A stretch of 64,000 nt of DNA, taken from positions 2,542,001 through 2,606,000 of the forward strand of contig NZ_CP107917.1 of assembly GCF_036014175.1 (NCBI RefSeq), in the 5' to 3' direction. Within the stretch, counting starts at the first letter, position 1, and the number at the start of each line of letters is the position of its first letter. Origin of the DNA: Streptomyces sp. NBC_00443. GTDB taxonomy: Bacteria; Actinomycetota; Actinomycetes; Streptomycetales; Streptomycetaceae. A program made the position numbers and the translations under genes. The notes under the pieces are model-generated. The model was not told the DNA's origin and did no database searches. It saw nothing but the letters and a program-made list of their open reading frames with translations. This document shows positions 17,445 to 26,626 of the stretch, piece by piece.

Positions 17445-19672
17445 CAGACCGGCTCCCCGTACTGGACGCCCCGCCCGTTGGTGGCGAGGTAGACGCGGCC
17501 GTGGAGGCGCGGGTCGCCGGTGACGGCCGCTCCGATCCAGCCCCATTGGTGCAGGTCGTCGTTGATCCGCACCCAGGTCTTCGCCTCGTCGTCGGAGCGG
17601 TACACGGCGGTGGTGCTTTCGGTGGAGCCGACCAGGTAGAGCGCCGGGTAGGGGGCGCCTTGGGCGGCCTTGCCGAAGCCGAGGGTGTACGAGGCCCAGC
17701 AGCTGTCGACCTTGGTGAAGGTCGCGCCGCCGTCGGTGGAGCGGTACAGCCCGTTCCACTTGAGGCTCAGCCACAGGTCACCGGACCGGCCGGGCGCCAC
17801 GGCCAGCTGGAACTCCTTGTCACCCGAGTTCAGACCGCCGGCCCGCGGGGCGAAGGTGAGACCGCCGTCGGTGCTGGCGTGGAGGGTGCCGGTGGTGGTG
17901 TCGAAGGCGTAGAAGGTGCTCGGGTCGACGGGGTCCGCGACCGGGGTGGCCCCCTTCGGGAAGGAGGGAACCTCGGCCCAGGTGACGCCGTTGTCGGCGG
18001 AGCGCTGGGCCGGGTAGGGGGTGCCGTCCCACGGCACGAAGGACCACAGCAGCACGCTGCCGTCGGCGTTGGTGGCGATCGGCCCCGGCGCGTCCTTGGC
18101 GATGGCGGGCTGGGCCTTGAAGGGCGCCCAGGTCTGCCCGCCGTCGTTCGAGTGGGCGCCGTTGCCGTTGTCGCCCCAACCGGCACGGACGACGTACGAA
18201 GGTCTGGCCGCCGCCTGCGCGAGCCCGGTGGAGGTCCCGAACACCGGATTGGCGGCCATGCCGCGCGACGGGGACGCGGCGAGCGACTCGTGGTACATCA
18301 CACCGATGTCCCCGTTGCCGCTGATCAGGTGGGCTTTCCCGGCAGGCGGCGAGATCAGCTGGCGGACGGAGGTCTCCTCCAGGCCGCGGATCTGCGGGGC
18401 CCAGTGCACCAGGTCGCGCGTGCCGTAGAGGGTGGCGCCGGTGCCGTAGACGATGTGCTTCGCGTCGTACGGGTCGACGGCGACCGCCTGGATCCACCAG
18501 CCGAACTTGGGCTGGTCGGCCCCCCACTTGAGGTACGGCGTCTCGGAGACGTCGAGCACGGCCGTGTTCTTCAACGACGTCCATGTGCGACCGCCGTCGG
18601 TGGTCCGGTACACGGTGTCGATGTCGGCCCAGCGGTTGTTGGTGGACACCACGAGCGTGCCGGGCCGCCGGGCGTCGACGGCGACGCCGCCGTAGCCGAA
18701 GGTGTCGGCCGACCCGTCACCCGTGGTCCCGCCGGGCTTCACGGGCGTGACGTCGGTCCACTTCCCGTTGAGCGTGCACAGCTTGTGCGCGCTGCCGTCC
18801 GACTGGCCGTTGGGGCCGGGCGCGTTGGCATACGTCACGTACAGCTCGTGGGTGTGGCGGTCGTACGCGGCGCGGATCGGGACCTTGGCGGCGGTGCCGG
18901 TGGGCTGACCGGGGACGGCCTCCCACTTGGTGCCGTCGGCGGTCCGGTACAGGTTCCGGGTCGCCGCCGTGCCGTCGCCGTCGCCCCAGCCGGCGTAGAG
19001 GGTGCGGCCGGCGGCGACGAGGAGGGTGACGCCCTGTCCGGTGGCACTCGGGGAACCCGGGAATGCGGTCACGGCGGCCCAAGTGGCGCCCCGGTCCGTG
19101 GACTTGAGCAGCCCGTCGTGCCGGGTGCCCAGCCACAGGGTCTCACTGTCCCGCGGGTCGACGAGCAGCCGCTCCCCCGTGCCCCGCCCGTCCTCGTTGG
19201 CGCCGAGCTTCACGGTGAGGTCGGCGCGCTGCCAGGTGGCCCCGCGGTCCTCTGAGCGCAGCACCGCTCCGTTGCCGGCCCAGGACTGGGCGTAGGTGCC
19301 CAGGGCGAGGTAGACGCGGTCGGCGTGGGCGGGGTCGACGGCGATGGCCTCGACGCCGAGGAGGTTCCAGTCGTCCCAGCCGAGGTGGTCGGTCAGCGGG
19401 GTCCAGCGGGCGGCGCGGTCGTCCCAGCGGTAGGCGCCGCCGATGTCGGTGCGGGCGTAGGCGAGACCGCGGACGGAGGGGTGGAAGAGCACGCCGGTGA
19501 CGAAGCCGGTGCCGCCCATGACGGCGTTGCGCCAGCGGTACGCCTGGCCGGCGGCAGCGGCGTCGGGCTCGGCGGCGGACGCCTGCCCGGCGATGGACGG
19601 CACGGCGGTGAGCGCGGCGGCGGCCGCGGGGCCAGCGAGGACGGTTCGTCTGCTGGGCTGGGACGTGCGCAT
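17444..19672 (-). CDS. Secreted GH74 xyloglucanase
   Basis: A 742-residue protein with a twin-arginine-type leader (SRRTVLAG, Ala-rich core, AXA near residue 33), so probably Tat-exported. The mature protein is the two-propeller GH74 fold. YARTDIGGAYRW carries a conserved active-site Asp (Asp76), and several Asp-box turns are visible (STDRGATW, TTDGGRTW, SNDGGQTW, STDGGLTF, STDGGATF). It ends with the catalytic domain, with no C-terminal cellulose-binding module, unlike many secreted Streptomyces GH74 enzymes. It should cut the xyloglucan backbone. GAGG lies six bases before the ATG. It is the fourth gene of the operon, 94 bases after the permease gene. Confidence 0.93.
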   Translation of the reverse strand: MRTSQPSRRTVLAGPAAAAALTAVPSIAGQASAAEPDAAAAGQAYRWRNAVMGGTGFVTGVLFHPSVRGLAYARTDIGGAYRWDDRAARWTPLTDHLGWDDWNLLGVEAIAVDPAHADRVYLALGTYAQSWAGNGAVLRSEDRGATWQRADLTVKLGANEDGRGTGERLLVDPRDSETLWLGTRHDGLLKSTDRGATWAAVTAFPGSPSATGQGVTLLVAAGRTLYAGWGDGDGTAATRNLYRTADGTKWEAVPGQPTGTAAKVPIRAAYDRHTHELYVTYANAPGPNGQSDGSAHKLCTLNGKWTDVTPVKPGGTTGDGSADTFGYGGVAVDARRPGTLVVSTNNRWADIDTVYRTTDGGRTWTSLKNTAVLDVSETPYLKWGADQPKFGWWIQAVAVDPYDAKHIVYGTGATLYGTRDLVHWAPQIRGLEETSVRQLISPPAGKAHLISGNGDIGVMYHESLAASPSRGMAANPVFGTSTGLAQAAARPSYVVRAGWGDNGNGAHSNDGGQTWAPFKAQPAIAKDAPGPIATNADGSVLLWSFVPWDGTPYPAQRSADNGVTWAEVPSFPKGATPVADPVDPSTFYAFDTTTGTLHASTDGGLTFAPRAGGLNSGDKEFQLAVAPGRSGDLWLSLKWNGLYRSTDGGATFTKVDSCWASYTLGFGKAAQGAPYPALYLVGSTESTTAVYRSDDEAKTWVRINDDLHQWGWIGAAVTGDPRLHGRVYLATNGRGVQYGEPV

Positions 19673-19766
19673 GGCAAACCTCGTTCTGGCAAAGGGGGCG
19701 GGGATGCCTACCTGGTGGGACAGCGAACAACCGGTGGTCCTGCGGCAAGACCTTGCTGTGCGGTCG

Positions 19767-20693
19767 TCAGCCCTTGACCGCGCCGGTCAGCATGCCCTTC
19801 TTGAAGTGGCGCTGGACGAACGGGGATGCGACGGCGACGGGGATCAGGGCGAGGACCATGACGGCCATCTGCAGTCCCAGGGCGGAGAGTTCACCGGTGC
19901 GGACCGCCTGCTGAAGGCCGGTCGGAGCCTCGGTGTTCTTCTGGACCAGCTGGATGAGCACGTTCTGCAGCGGCATCATCTGCTGGTCGCTGAGGTAGAT
20001 GGACGCGTTGAACCAGGCACTCCAGTAGCCGACCGCGTAGAACAGCGAGATGACGGCCAGCACCGCCCGCGACAGCGGCAGGATGATGGTCAGCAGGATC
20101 CGCACATCACTCGCCCCGTCGATGCGGGCGGACTCGGTGAGTTCGGGTGAGATCCCCATGAAGAAGGCCCGCAGGACAAGGATGTTGAAGACGCTGACCG
20201 CGCTCGGCAGGACCAGGGACAGATAGGTGTCGGTGAGCCCCAGCGACTGCACCAGCAGGTACGTCGGGATGAGGCCGGCCCCGAAGAACATCGTGGCCAT
20301 CATGGTCATCAGCAGGAATCGGTGGCCCAGACTGCCCGGCCGGGACAGGCCGTAGGCCGCGAGCACCGAGACCGTCATCGAGAACAGCGTGCCGAAGAGC
20401 GTGACGCCGACCGAGACCATGATCGCCCGGCTGACCTGGCCACCGCTGAGCAGCTCCGTGTAGTTGACGAAGGTGATGTCCTGGGGGATCACGACGAGGC
20501 CGCCGACCCGGTCGATCACCGGCTTCGGGGAGAGGCTGGTCACGATCACGATCCACAGCGGACCGAGCACCCCCAGGCAGCACAGCGCGAGGAAGCCGCT
20601 CTTCAAGGTGAGTCCGGCCTTGCTGGGCGGCTCCTCCCAGACGGGGCGGGCGGGGGCCTTGAGGCTGCGGATGAGCTGCGTGTTGAGGCTCAC
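19767..20693 (-). CDS. Carbohydrate ABC transporter permease (MalG/LplC type)
   Basis: A 308-residue inner-membrane permease with six predicted helices. The cytoplasmic EAA loop reads ELTESARIDGASDVRIL before the ILPLSRAVLAV segment, diagnostic of CUT1-class sugar importers. The GTG at 20693 overlaps the preceding permease stop by four bases (GTGA), which sets the start inside a much longer artefactual frame. It pairs with the 20690-21739 permease and the large lipoprotein to import oligosaccharides, inferred to be xyloglucan fragments. No ATP-binding subunit is encoded in the locus. Confidence 0.92.
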   Translation of the reverse strand: MSLNTQLIRSLKAPARPVWEEPPSKAGLTLKSGFLALCCLGVLGPLWIVIVTSLSPKPVIDRVGGLVVIPQDITFVNYTELLSGGQVSRAIMVSVGVTLFGTLFSMTVSVLAAYGLSRPGSLGHRFLLMTMMATMFFGAGLIPTYLLVQSLGLTDTYLSLVLPSAVSVFNILVLRAFFMGISPELTESARIDGASDVRILLTIILPLSRAVLAVISLFYAVGYWSAWFNASIYLSDQQMMPLQNVLIQLVQKNTEAPTGLQQAVRTGELSALGLQMAVMVLALIPVAVASPFVQRHFKKGMLTGAVKG

Positions 20694-21739
20694 TTCTTGT
20701 ACACCCCCTGCTCGCCCAGGAGGTGCGCGAACTTGTTCGCGCCCAGGACGAGGCACACTCCGATGACTCCCTTGACGAGGCCGACCGCGGCCGCGTAGCT
20801 GAAGTCGCCGTTCTGGATACCCATGTTCCACACGTACGTGTCCAGGACCTCGCTGGCCCCCACGCCGACCGCGTCCCGCTGGAGCAGGAACTGCTCGAAG
20901 CCGACGCTCAGCGCGTCGCCCACGCGCAGGACGAGCAGCAGGGCGATCACGGGGCGCAGCGCGGGCAGCGTCACATGCCACATGCGTCGCCGGCGCCCCG
21001 CGCCGTCCATGGCGGCGGCCTCGTACAGATCGGTGCTGACGGCGGCCAGGGCGGCGAGGAAGACGATGATCCCCCAGCCGGCGTCCTTCCACACGGCCTG
21101 CGCGGTGACCAGGTACTTGAAGAGGTCCGCGTCGGTCATCAGGTCGAAGCCGCTCCACCCGTGCGCTTCCAAGGTCTGCGCGATGATGCCCGCTCCGCCG
21201 AGGATCTGCTGGAACACGGTGACCACGAGAACCCACGAGAAGAAGTGCGGCAGATACATGATCGCCTGCGCCACGGCCCTGACCCGGGGCCGGATCACGC
21301 TGTTGATGAGCAGCGCGAGGGCGATGGGGATCGGGAAGAACAGCACCAGCTGGAGCACGAACAGCAGGATGGTGTTCTTCGCGGCGTCCCAGAACAGCGG
21401 GTCGTCGACCATCCGCGAGAACTGCTCCACCCCGACCCAGGGGCTGTGGAAGATCGCCGTGACGCCATTGCTGGACACGTACGGGTCGTAGTCCTGGAAC
21501 GCGACGACGTTGCCCAGCAGCGGGACGTAGTTGAAGAGCAGGAGCAGGACGATGACGGGCAGCGTCATCAGGATCAGCGCGCGGTCCCGGCGCAGCCGGA
21601 TCCGCCAGGGAACCTTGTCCGTCGTGCTCGCCCCGCGCGGTACCTCCTTCACGGTGGCTGTGGCCACCGCGGCCGTCGGTTCCTCGACGGCCGCGGGAGG
21701 ACGGGTCCCGTCGGGCCTGCTCCCGGCCGTGAGAGACAT
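20690..21739 (-). CDS. Carbohydrate ABC transporter permease (MalF/LplB type)
   Basis: A 349-residue membrane protein: an N-terminal Ala/Thr-rich cytoplasmic stretch of about 45 residues, then six helices starting ALILMTLPVIVLLLLFNYVP. The EAA loop reads DLYEAAAMDGAGRRRRMWH followed by VTLPALRPVIALLL. The LplB-like pattern matches the unusually large LplA-like binding protein encoded upstream. The ATG at 21739 overlaps the lipoprotein stop by one base (TGATG). It is a member of the seven-gene leftward operon. Confidence 0.92.
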   Translation of the reverse strand: MSLTAGSRPDGTRPPAAVEEPTAAVATATVKEVPRGASTTDKVPWRIRLRRDRALILMTLPVIVLLLLFNYVPLLGNVVAFQDYDPYVSSNGVTAIFHSPWVGVEQFSRMVDDPLFWDAAKNTILLFVLQLVLFFPIPIALALLINSVIRPRVRAVAQAIMYLPHFFSWVLVVTVFQQILGGAGIIAQTLEAHGWSGFDLMTDADLFKYLVTAQAVWKDAGWGIIVFLAALAAVSTDLYEAAAMDGAGRRRRMWHVTLPALRPVIALLLVLRVGDALSVGFEQFLLQRDAVGVGASEVLDTYVWNMGIQNGDFSYAAAVGLVKGVIGVCLVLGANKFAHLLGEQGVYKK

Positions 21740-23418
21740 CAGCTGCCGCTGCCGTTCTGGTCGATGAGCTTCTTGTACCAGTCGCGCAGCTTGTCGCCGC
21801 CGGAGGACTTCCAGGTGGAGATGGCCGCCTGCACGTCCGACAGCTTCCGGTTGCCGCGTACATAGTCGATCTCCAGCTGCTCGAACTGGCTGGAGAGGTT
21901 CGCGTAGCGGCTCGGCTCGACGATGTTCATGCCGTACGTGGACGTCTTCTTCATGAAGGCACCCATCCGCTGCTGCCACTCGACCTGCTTGCGGGCGACA
22001 TCAGGGAAGTCGGGGTGGGCGAAGTAGGCGGCGGGTGCGGCCAGCATCACCCAGGCGTTGAGCACCTCGGAGTTGCCAAGGTCGTTCTTGACCGGGACGC
22101 CGTCCTTGACGGTGTAGTGGGTGCCCTCGACACCGTAGTCGACGAGCATCCGCTCCTTGGTGCCGTAGGGCGCGGCCGCGAAGTCGGCGGCGGCCAGCGC
22201 GTTCTCGACCGTCGCCTTCGAGGCGCCCTTGCGGATCAGCGACCAGATGGTGGCGGGCTGAGAGGCCCACAGCGTCGGGTTGCCGCCGTCGGCGCCGAAG
22301 ATGTCGATGGCCTCGATCTGGAGATCCGGGTTGGACTGGGCCTGTTCGGCGGTCTTGCCGTACCAGTCGGCGATGTTGGCGTTGTAGACCAGGATCTGCC
22401 CGGCGGTGAACCGCTGGCCCTGGTCGCCCGTACGCGCCTTGTCGTCGGGATGGACCACGCCCGCGTCGAACAGCTTGCGCACCCACTCCAGTGCTTCGAG
22501 GTACTCGGGCTGTTCGATCCGGTACGTCAGTTTGCCGTCGGACCCGATGTTCCAGCCGATCGTCCCTGAGCCGCGGACACCGAAGATGTTCCACGCCGAC
22601 CAGCTCATGTCACCGCAGGCCCACACCTTGGCCTTGGAGCTGGTGGCCTCCTTGGCCCAGCTGAGGAACTCGTCGGGCGACTTGGGTACCGAGTAGCCCT
22701 TCCTGTCGAAGAGGTCCTTGCGGTACTGGGGCGTGATCCAGTTCGCGGTGGCGGCCGGCATCGGGATGCCGCGCAGCGCATCGCCGAAGATGCCCATGCG
22801 CCAGGCGTCGGAGGGGATCGCGGCCAGGTTCGGGTACTTCTTGACCTTGTCACCCGCCAGGTGGGGGCCGAGGTCCATGAACTTCGCGGTGACCGCGTTC
22901 GCGATCTTGCCGACCAGCTCCCAGCCCGGCACGACGACCATGTCGGGTATGGAGCTGGAGGCAAGGACCGCGCCGAGCTTCTGGCCGTAGGTGTTGCCGT
23001 CCTGGTTCTGCCAGGTGACCTTGGTGCCCACCGCGGCGTCGAGCTCCGTGTAGTAGGCGCAGCCGGCCTTCGGCGGGGAGCCCCAGAACGGGGACATGAT
23101 CTTGAAGGGGGCGCCGGTGCCGAGCTTCTCCGGGACGGAGGTGGCGAGGGCCGCGAGGTCGACCTTGCCGGTGTAGCCGGCCGCCGAACCGTTCTTCGAC
23201 GGAAGGTCCGGCTGGGCGACCGTGCTGGCCACATACGTCGGCAGCAGCTTCTTGGCGTCCTTGCCCGACGTGGTCCCCTCGCGCGACCCGCTGTCCGAAC
23301 CGCCGCAGGCGGCGAGCAGTGGCATCCCACCCGCCACCGCTGCGGTGGCGACCGCCGTGGAGGCGAGGAAGCTTCTCCGGCTGGGTCCGGAGGCGGCTGA
23401 GTCGGCGTTCGGCGTCAT
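21739..23418 (-). CDS. Oligosaccharide-binding lipoprotein of the ABC importer (LplA-like)
   Basis: A 559-residue extracellular solute-binding protein, longer than the usual roughly 430 of sugar-binding proteins and in the size class of LplA-like proteins for larger oligosaccharides. The leader has a twin arginine (PSRRSFLAS) and a lipobox LLAACG with lipidated Cys38, so it is probably a Tat-exported lipoprotein. It is the first gene of the operon. The ATG at 23418 has AAGGG upstream, and a predicted promoter with an adjoining LacI-type operator lies 140-190 bases ahead. The inferred ligand is xyloglucan oligosaccharide; the sequence does not prove the sugar. Confidence 0.9.
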   Translation of the reverse strand: MTPNADSAASGPSRRSFLASTAVATAAVAGGMPLLAACGGSDSGSREGTTSGKDAKKLLPTYVASTVAQPDLPSKNGSAAGYTGKVDLAALATSVPEKLGTGAPFKIMSPFWGSPPKAGCAYYTELDAAVGTKVTWQNQDGNTYGQKLGAVLASSSIPDMVVVPGWELVGKIANAVTAKFMDLGPHLAGDKVKKYPNLAAIPSDAWRMGIFGDALRGIPMPAATANWITPQYRKDLFDRKGYSVPKSPDEFLSWAKEATSSKAKVWACGDMSWSAWNIFGVRGSGTIGWNIGSDGKLTYRIEQPEYLEALEWVRKLFDAGVVHPDDKARTGDQGQRFTAGQILVYNANIADWYGKTAEQAQSNPDLQIEAIDIFGADGGNPTLWASQPATIWSLIRKGASKATVENALAAADFAAAPYGTKERMLVDYGVEGTHYTVKDGVPVKNDLGNSEVLNAWVMLAAPAAYFAHPDFPDVARKQVEWQQRMGAFMKKTSTYGMNIVEPSRYANLSSQFEQLEIDYVRGNRKLSDVQAAISTWKSSGGDKLRDWYKKLIDQNGSGS

Positions 23419-23554
23419 TGCGTCAACCCTTCGTGGCGCACCTGGACACCCGGCGGTGGGCCGTCGGCTGCGGTGTCGTAAGTGGAACTGGCTGAGCTGA
23501 AGCGGTCCTCCGAACACTGCAACGAGATCCGCGGGATCCGGCGAGATTCCGGCG

Positions 23555-23568
23555 TCGAAGCGCTTCGA
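23555..23568. promoter_or_regulatory. LacI-type operator O3 at the transporter/GH operon promoter
   Basis: The perfect 14-bp palindrome TCGAAGCGCTTCGA, same core as O1, lies just downstream of the -10 element (23579-23584, minus strand). A bound repressor would block the operon. Confidence 0.85.
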
Positions 23569-23578
23569 TGTTGCTGCG

Positions 23579-23607
23579 AGGTTAAGTGAACACCCAGGGG
23601 CGCACAA
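23579..23607 (-). promoter_or_regulatory. Predicted promoter of the leftward xyloglucan operon
   Basis: On the minus strand TTGTGC (23607-23602), a 17-base spacer, and TAACCT (23584-23579). The operator O3 begins 10 bases downstream. The 346-base gap 23419-23764 holds this promoter, the GH3 promoter and operators O3 and O4. Confidence 0.6.
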
Positions 23608-23685
23608 GGGTCGCTTCCAAGATTCCTCCGAGGTGCAGGAAGGGACCACTTCTTATGCACTGCTTGAAGTAACGGTGTGGATGTC

Positions 23686-23728
23686 TTGACACTCACCCCC
23701 GAGTCCAATGAGCATCGAAGCGCTTCGA
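23686..23728 (+). promoter_or_regulatory. Predicted GH3 promoter with operator O4
   Basis: A consensus -35 TTGACA (23686-23691) is followed after 18 bases by GAGCAT (23710-23715). The perfect palindrome TCGAAGCGCTTCGA (23715-23728) abuts it, where a repressor would occlude RNA polymerase. O3 and O4 centres are 160 bases apart. Confidence 0.65.
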
Positions 23729-23764
23729 AAGCGTCTGGCCGCTCCACCGCAAGGGGAATCCCAC

Positions 23765-26602
23765 GTGACCGCACAAACGCCGCCTACGCCACCTTTCCGT
23801 GATCGGCGACTGCCGTTCGCGAAGCGCATCGACGACCTGCTGTCGCGGCTCACCCTCGGCGAGAAGATCGGATTTCTGCACCAGTTCACGCCGGCCGTCG
23901 AGCGGCTCGGCATCGACGCGTTCCGCACCGGGCAGGAGGCCCTGCACGGCGTGGCGTGGATGGGCCCGGCCACCGTCTTTCCCCAGGCGGTCGGCCTCGG
24001 CGCGACCTGGAACACGGATCTCGTACGCCGGGTCGGCGAGGCCGTCTCCAAGGAGACCCGCGCGATGCGGGCCCGCGACGACCGCGTGGGCCTGAACGTC
24101 TGGTCCCCCACCGTCAACCTCCTGCGCCACCCCCTGTGGGGCCGCAACGAGGAGGGCTACTCCGAGGACCCGAAGCTCACCTCGGCCATCGCCACCGCGT
24201 ACACCCACGGCCTGCGCGGCGACCATCCGACGTACTGGCGCACCGCACCCGTCCTCAAACACTGGCTGGCCCACAACCACGAGACGGGCCGCGACGTGAC
24301 GTCCTCGTCGGTGCGCCCGCGCGTCCTCAACGAGTACGACCTGCGCGCCTTCCGCGAGACGGTCGAGGCGGGAGCGACGGCAGGCGTGATGCCTGCCTAC
24401 AACCTGGTCAACGGCCGCCCCAACCATGTCTCGCCCTACCTGCGCGAGCACCTGCGCGCCTGGACCGACGAGGACCTCCTGGTCTGCTCGGATGCCGGCG
24501 CACCCTCCAACCTGGTCGACTCCGAGCACTACTTCGACACCCACGAGGAGGCCACGGCGGCCGCGGTCCTCGCCGGCGTCGACAGCTTCACCGACCACGG
24601 CACCGACAGCTCGAAGATCACCGCGCGGGTCCGCGGGGCCCTGGACCAGGGTCTGCTGACCGAGGCGGACCTCGACACGGCGGTCCGCCGCCAGCTCTCG
24701 GTCCGCTTCCGCCTCGGTGAGTTCGACCCGGAGTACGACCCGTACGCGCTCACCAAGGACTTCGACACCCCGGCCCACCGCGCCCTGGCCCAGGAGGCCG
24801 CCGAGCAGGCTGTCGTACTGCTCAAGAACAGCGACGGCTTGCTGCCGCTCGCGCCCGGCACCCGGATCGCCGTGGTCGGCCTGCTCGCCGACGAGTGCAA
24901 GCGCGACTGGTACAGCGGCACACTCATCCACCGGTCCACCCCGCTGGAGGGCCTGTACGAGCGGTTCGGCGCGGAGCGCGTGGAGTTCGCGGAGGGCGTG
25001 GACCGGGTCCTGCTGAAGACCTCGGCCGGAACCCTCCTGAGCGTCCCCGAGGCCGACGCCGACGACGAGGCGCGCGGCGCCGAAGGCGCCCTCGACCCGG
25101 CCCTGCTCGCCGGCCGTACCGACCTGCCCCCGCTGACCTGCGACCCGGCCGGCACCGAACTCGCGCTCGTGGACTGGGGCGAGGGCGTGCTGACGCTGCG
25201 CGCCCCTGACGGCCGCTACCTCTCCGTCGCCGAGGACGGCTACCTCCGTGCCTCCGCCGACCAGCCCGGCGGCTGGGTCGTCCAGGAGACGTTCCGCCTG
25301 GAAACGCATGAGAACGGACACCTCCTCCGGCATCTCGGCACGGGTCACCACGTCTCAGTCGCCGCCGACGGCGTCAGAGTTGCCGAAGCGGATCCGGAAG
25401 TTTTCGAGCTCATCGTCATCGAATCCGGCGAAGACGCAGTGACGCGTGTCACCTCGCGGGCTGACGTGGTCCTGGTGGTCGCGGGCAACGACCCGCACAT
25501 CAACGGCCGCGAGACCGAGGACCGCACGACACTGGCCCTCCCCACCCATCAGGAGCGCCTGCTGCGGGCCGCCCGCGCCGCCAACCCGAACACGGTGCTG
25601 GCGCTGGTGTCGGCGTACCCGTACGCGGTCGACCCGGCCGCGATCCCGGCGATGCTCTGGACGTCCCACGGCGGCCAGGCGGCCGGCACCGCCCTGGCCC
25701 GCGTCCTGGCCGGCGACGTCTCCCCCGCGGGCCGCCTCCCGCAGACCTGGTACGCCGACGACGCCGACCTGCCCGGCCTCCTCGACTACGACGTGATCGG
25801 CGGCCGCCAGACCTACCTGTACTTCGAGGGGACCCCGCTGTTCCCGTTCGGCCACGGCCTGTCGTACACGAGCTTCTCGTACGCCGACCTGCGGACGACG
25901 GTGGACGCAGACGCGATGGCGGTCACCTTCACGGTCACCAACACCGGCGACGTGACGGCCGACGAGGTCGCCCAGCTCTACACGCGGGCCGTGGACCCGA
26001 CTGTGCCCCGTCCGCGCCGCGAGCTGGTGGCGCACAGCAGGGTGCGGCTGGCTCCCGGCGAACTGCAGGAGCTGAGCTTCGAAGTCCCGCTGTCCGCCTT
26101 CGACTTCTGGGACGTCGCGCGGAGCGGATGGCGCCGCGAGCCGGGGCCGTACGAGATCCTGGCCGGCGCTTCCAGCGAGGACATCCGCCTGCGCACGACC
26201 GTGATCCTGGACGGCGAGGCACCCGCCCCGCGCCCCGTCCTCCGACGCGGCCTGAACCCGGCCGACTTCGACGAGCAGAGCGGCATCGCGATCGTCGACC
26301 GTACGAAGGCATCGGGCGACGCGGTGACACCCGCGCAGGGCGAGCCGGGCGAACTGGTCTACCGGCACTGCGACTTCGGGGCCGGCGTCACTCAGGTGAC
26401 GGCGACGGTCTCCGGCGACGGCGTGGTCGAGGTGTCGCTGGACGGGGGTCCGGTGCTCGCCGCACTGACGTCCCGGGCGCCGGATGCGAGCCCGTACGAC
26501 TACTCGACGGTGAGCGCCGAGATCACCGCCGACGGCGTCCACGACGTCCGCCTCGAACTGCGCGGCCCCTTGCGGCTCGCGCACGTCGGCTTCTCCGGTT
26601 GA
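23765..26602 (+). CDS. GH3 beta-glucosidase-type enzyme with inserted beta-trefoil-like domain
   Basis: A 945-residue enzyme without signal peptide. The GH3 N-terminal TIM barrel includes KHWLAHNHETGRD and the nucleophile Asp243 in LVCSDAGAPSN. The C-terminal alpha/beta sandwich and fibronectin-like end (FPFGHGLSYTSF, VTNTGDVTADEVAQLY) are intact. Between them about 150 residues (roughly 414-560) are inserted, with trefoil-like repeats (SAGTLLSV, DGRYLSVAEDG, GTGHHVSVAADG). The GTG at 23765 has AAGGGGAA eight bases upstream; the earlier ATG at 23708 lies across the -10/operator region and is rejected. The expected role is removal of beta-glucose from de-branched xyloglucan fragments; beta-xylosidase activity cannot be excluded. 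Confidence 0.9.
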   Translation: MTAQTPPTPPFRDRRLPFAKRIDDLLSRLTLGEKIGFLHQFTPAVERLGIDAFRTGQEALHGVAWMGPATVFPQAVGLGATWNTDLVRRVGEAVSKETRAMRARDDRVGLNVWSPTVNLLRHPLWGRNEEGYSEDPKLTSAIATAYTHGLRGDHPTYWRTAPVLKHWLAHNHETGRDVTSSSVRPRVLNEYDLRAFRETVEAGATAGVMPAYNLVNGRPNHVSPYLREHLRAWTDEDLLVCSDAGAPSNLVDSEHYFDTHEEATAAAVLAGVDSFTDHGTDSSKITARVRGALDQGLLTEADLDTAVRRQLSVRFRLGEFDPEYDPYALTKDFDTPAHRALAQEAAEQAVVLLKNSDGLLPLAPGTRIAVVGLLADECKRDWYSGTLIHRSTPLEGLYERFGAERVEFAEGVDRVLLKTSAGTLLSVPEADADDEARGAEGALDPALLAGRTDLPPLTCDPAGTELALVDWGEGVLTLRAPDGRYLSVAEDGYLRASADQPGGWVVQETFRLETHENGHLLRHLGTGHHVSVAADGVRVAEADPEVFELIVIESGEDAVTRVTSRADVVLVVAGNDPHINGRETEDRTTLALPTHQERLLRAARAANPNTVLALVSAYPYAVDPAAIPAMLWTSHGGQAAGTALARVLAGDVSPAGRLPQTWYADDADLPGLLDYDVIGGRQTYLYFEGTPLFPFGHGLSYTSFSYADLRTTVDADAMAVTFTVTNTGDVTADEVAQLYTRAVDPTVPRPRRELVAHSRVRLAPGELQELSFEVPLSAFDFWDVARSGWRREPGPYEILAGASSEDIRLRTTVILDGEAPAPRPVLRRGLNPADFDEQSGIAIVDRTKASGDAVTPAQGEPGELVYRHCDFGAGVTQVTATVSGDGVVEVSLDGGPVLAALTSRAPDASPYDYSTVSAEITADGVHDVRLELRGPLRLAHVGFSG

Positions 26603-26626
26603 GGGTCCGGAACAGGCCGACGCAGG

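Noticed and set aside
23708..23764. ATG start of GH3 at 23708
   Set aside because: It falls within the predicted -10/operator region. The GTG at 23765 has a strong ribosome-binding site.
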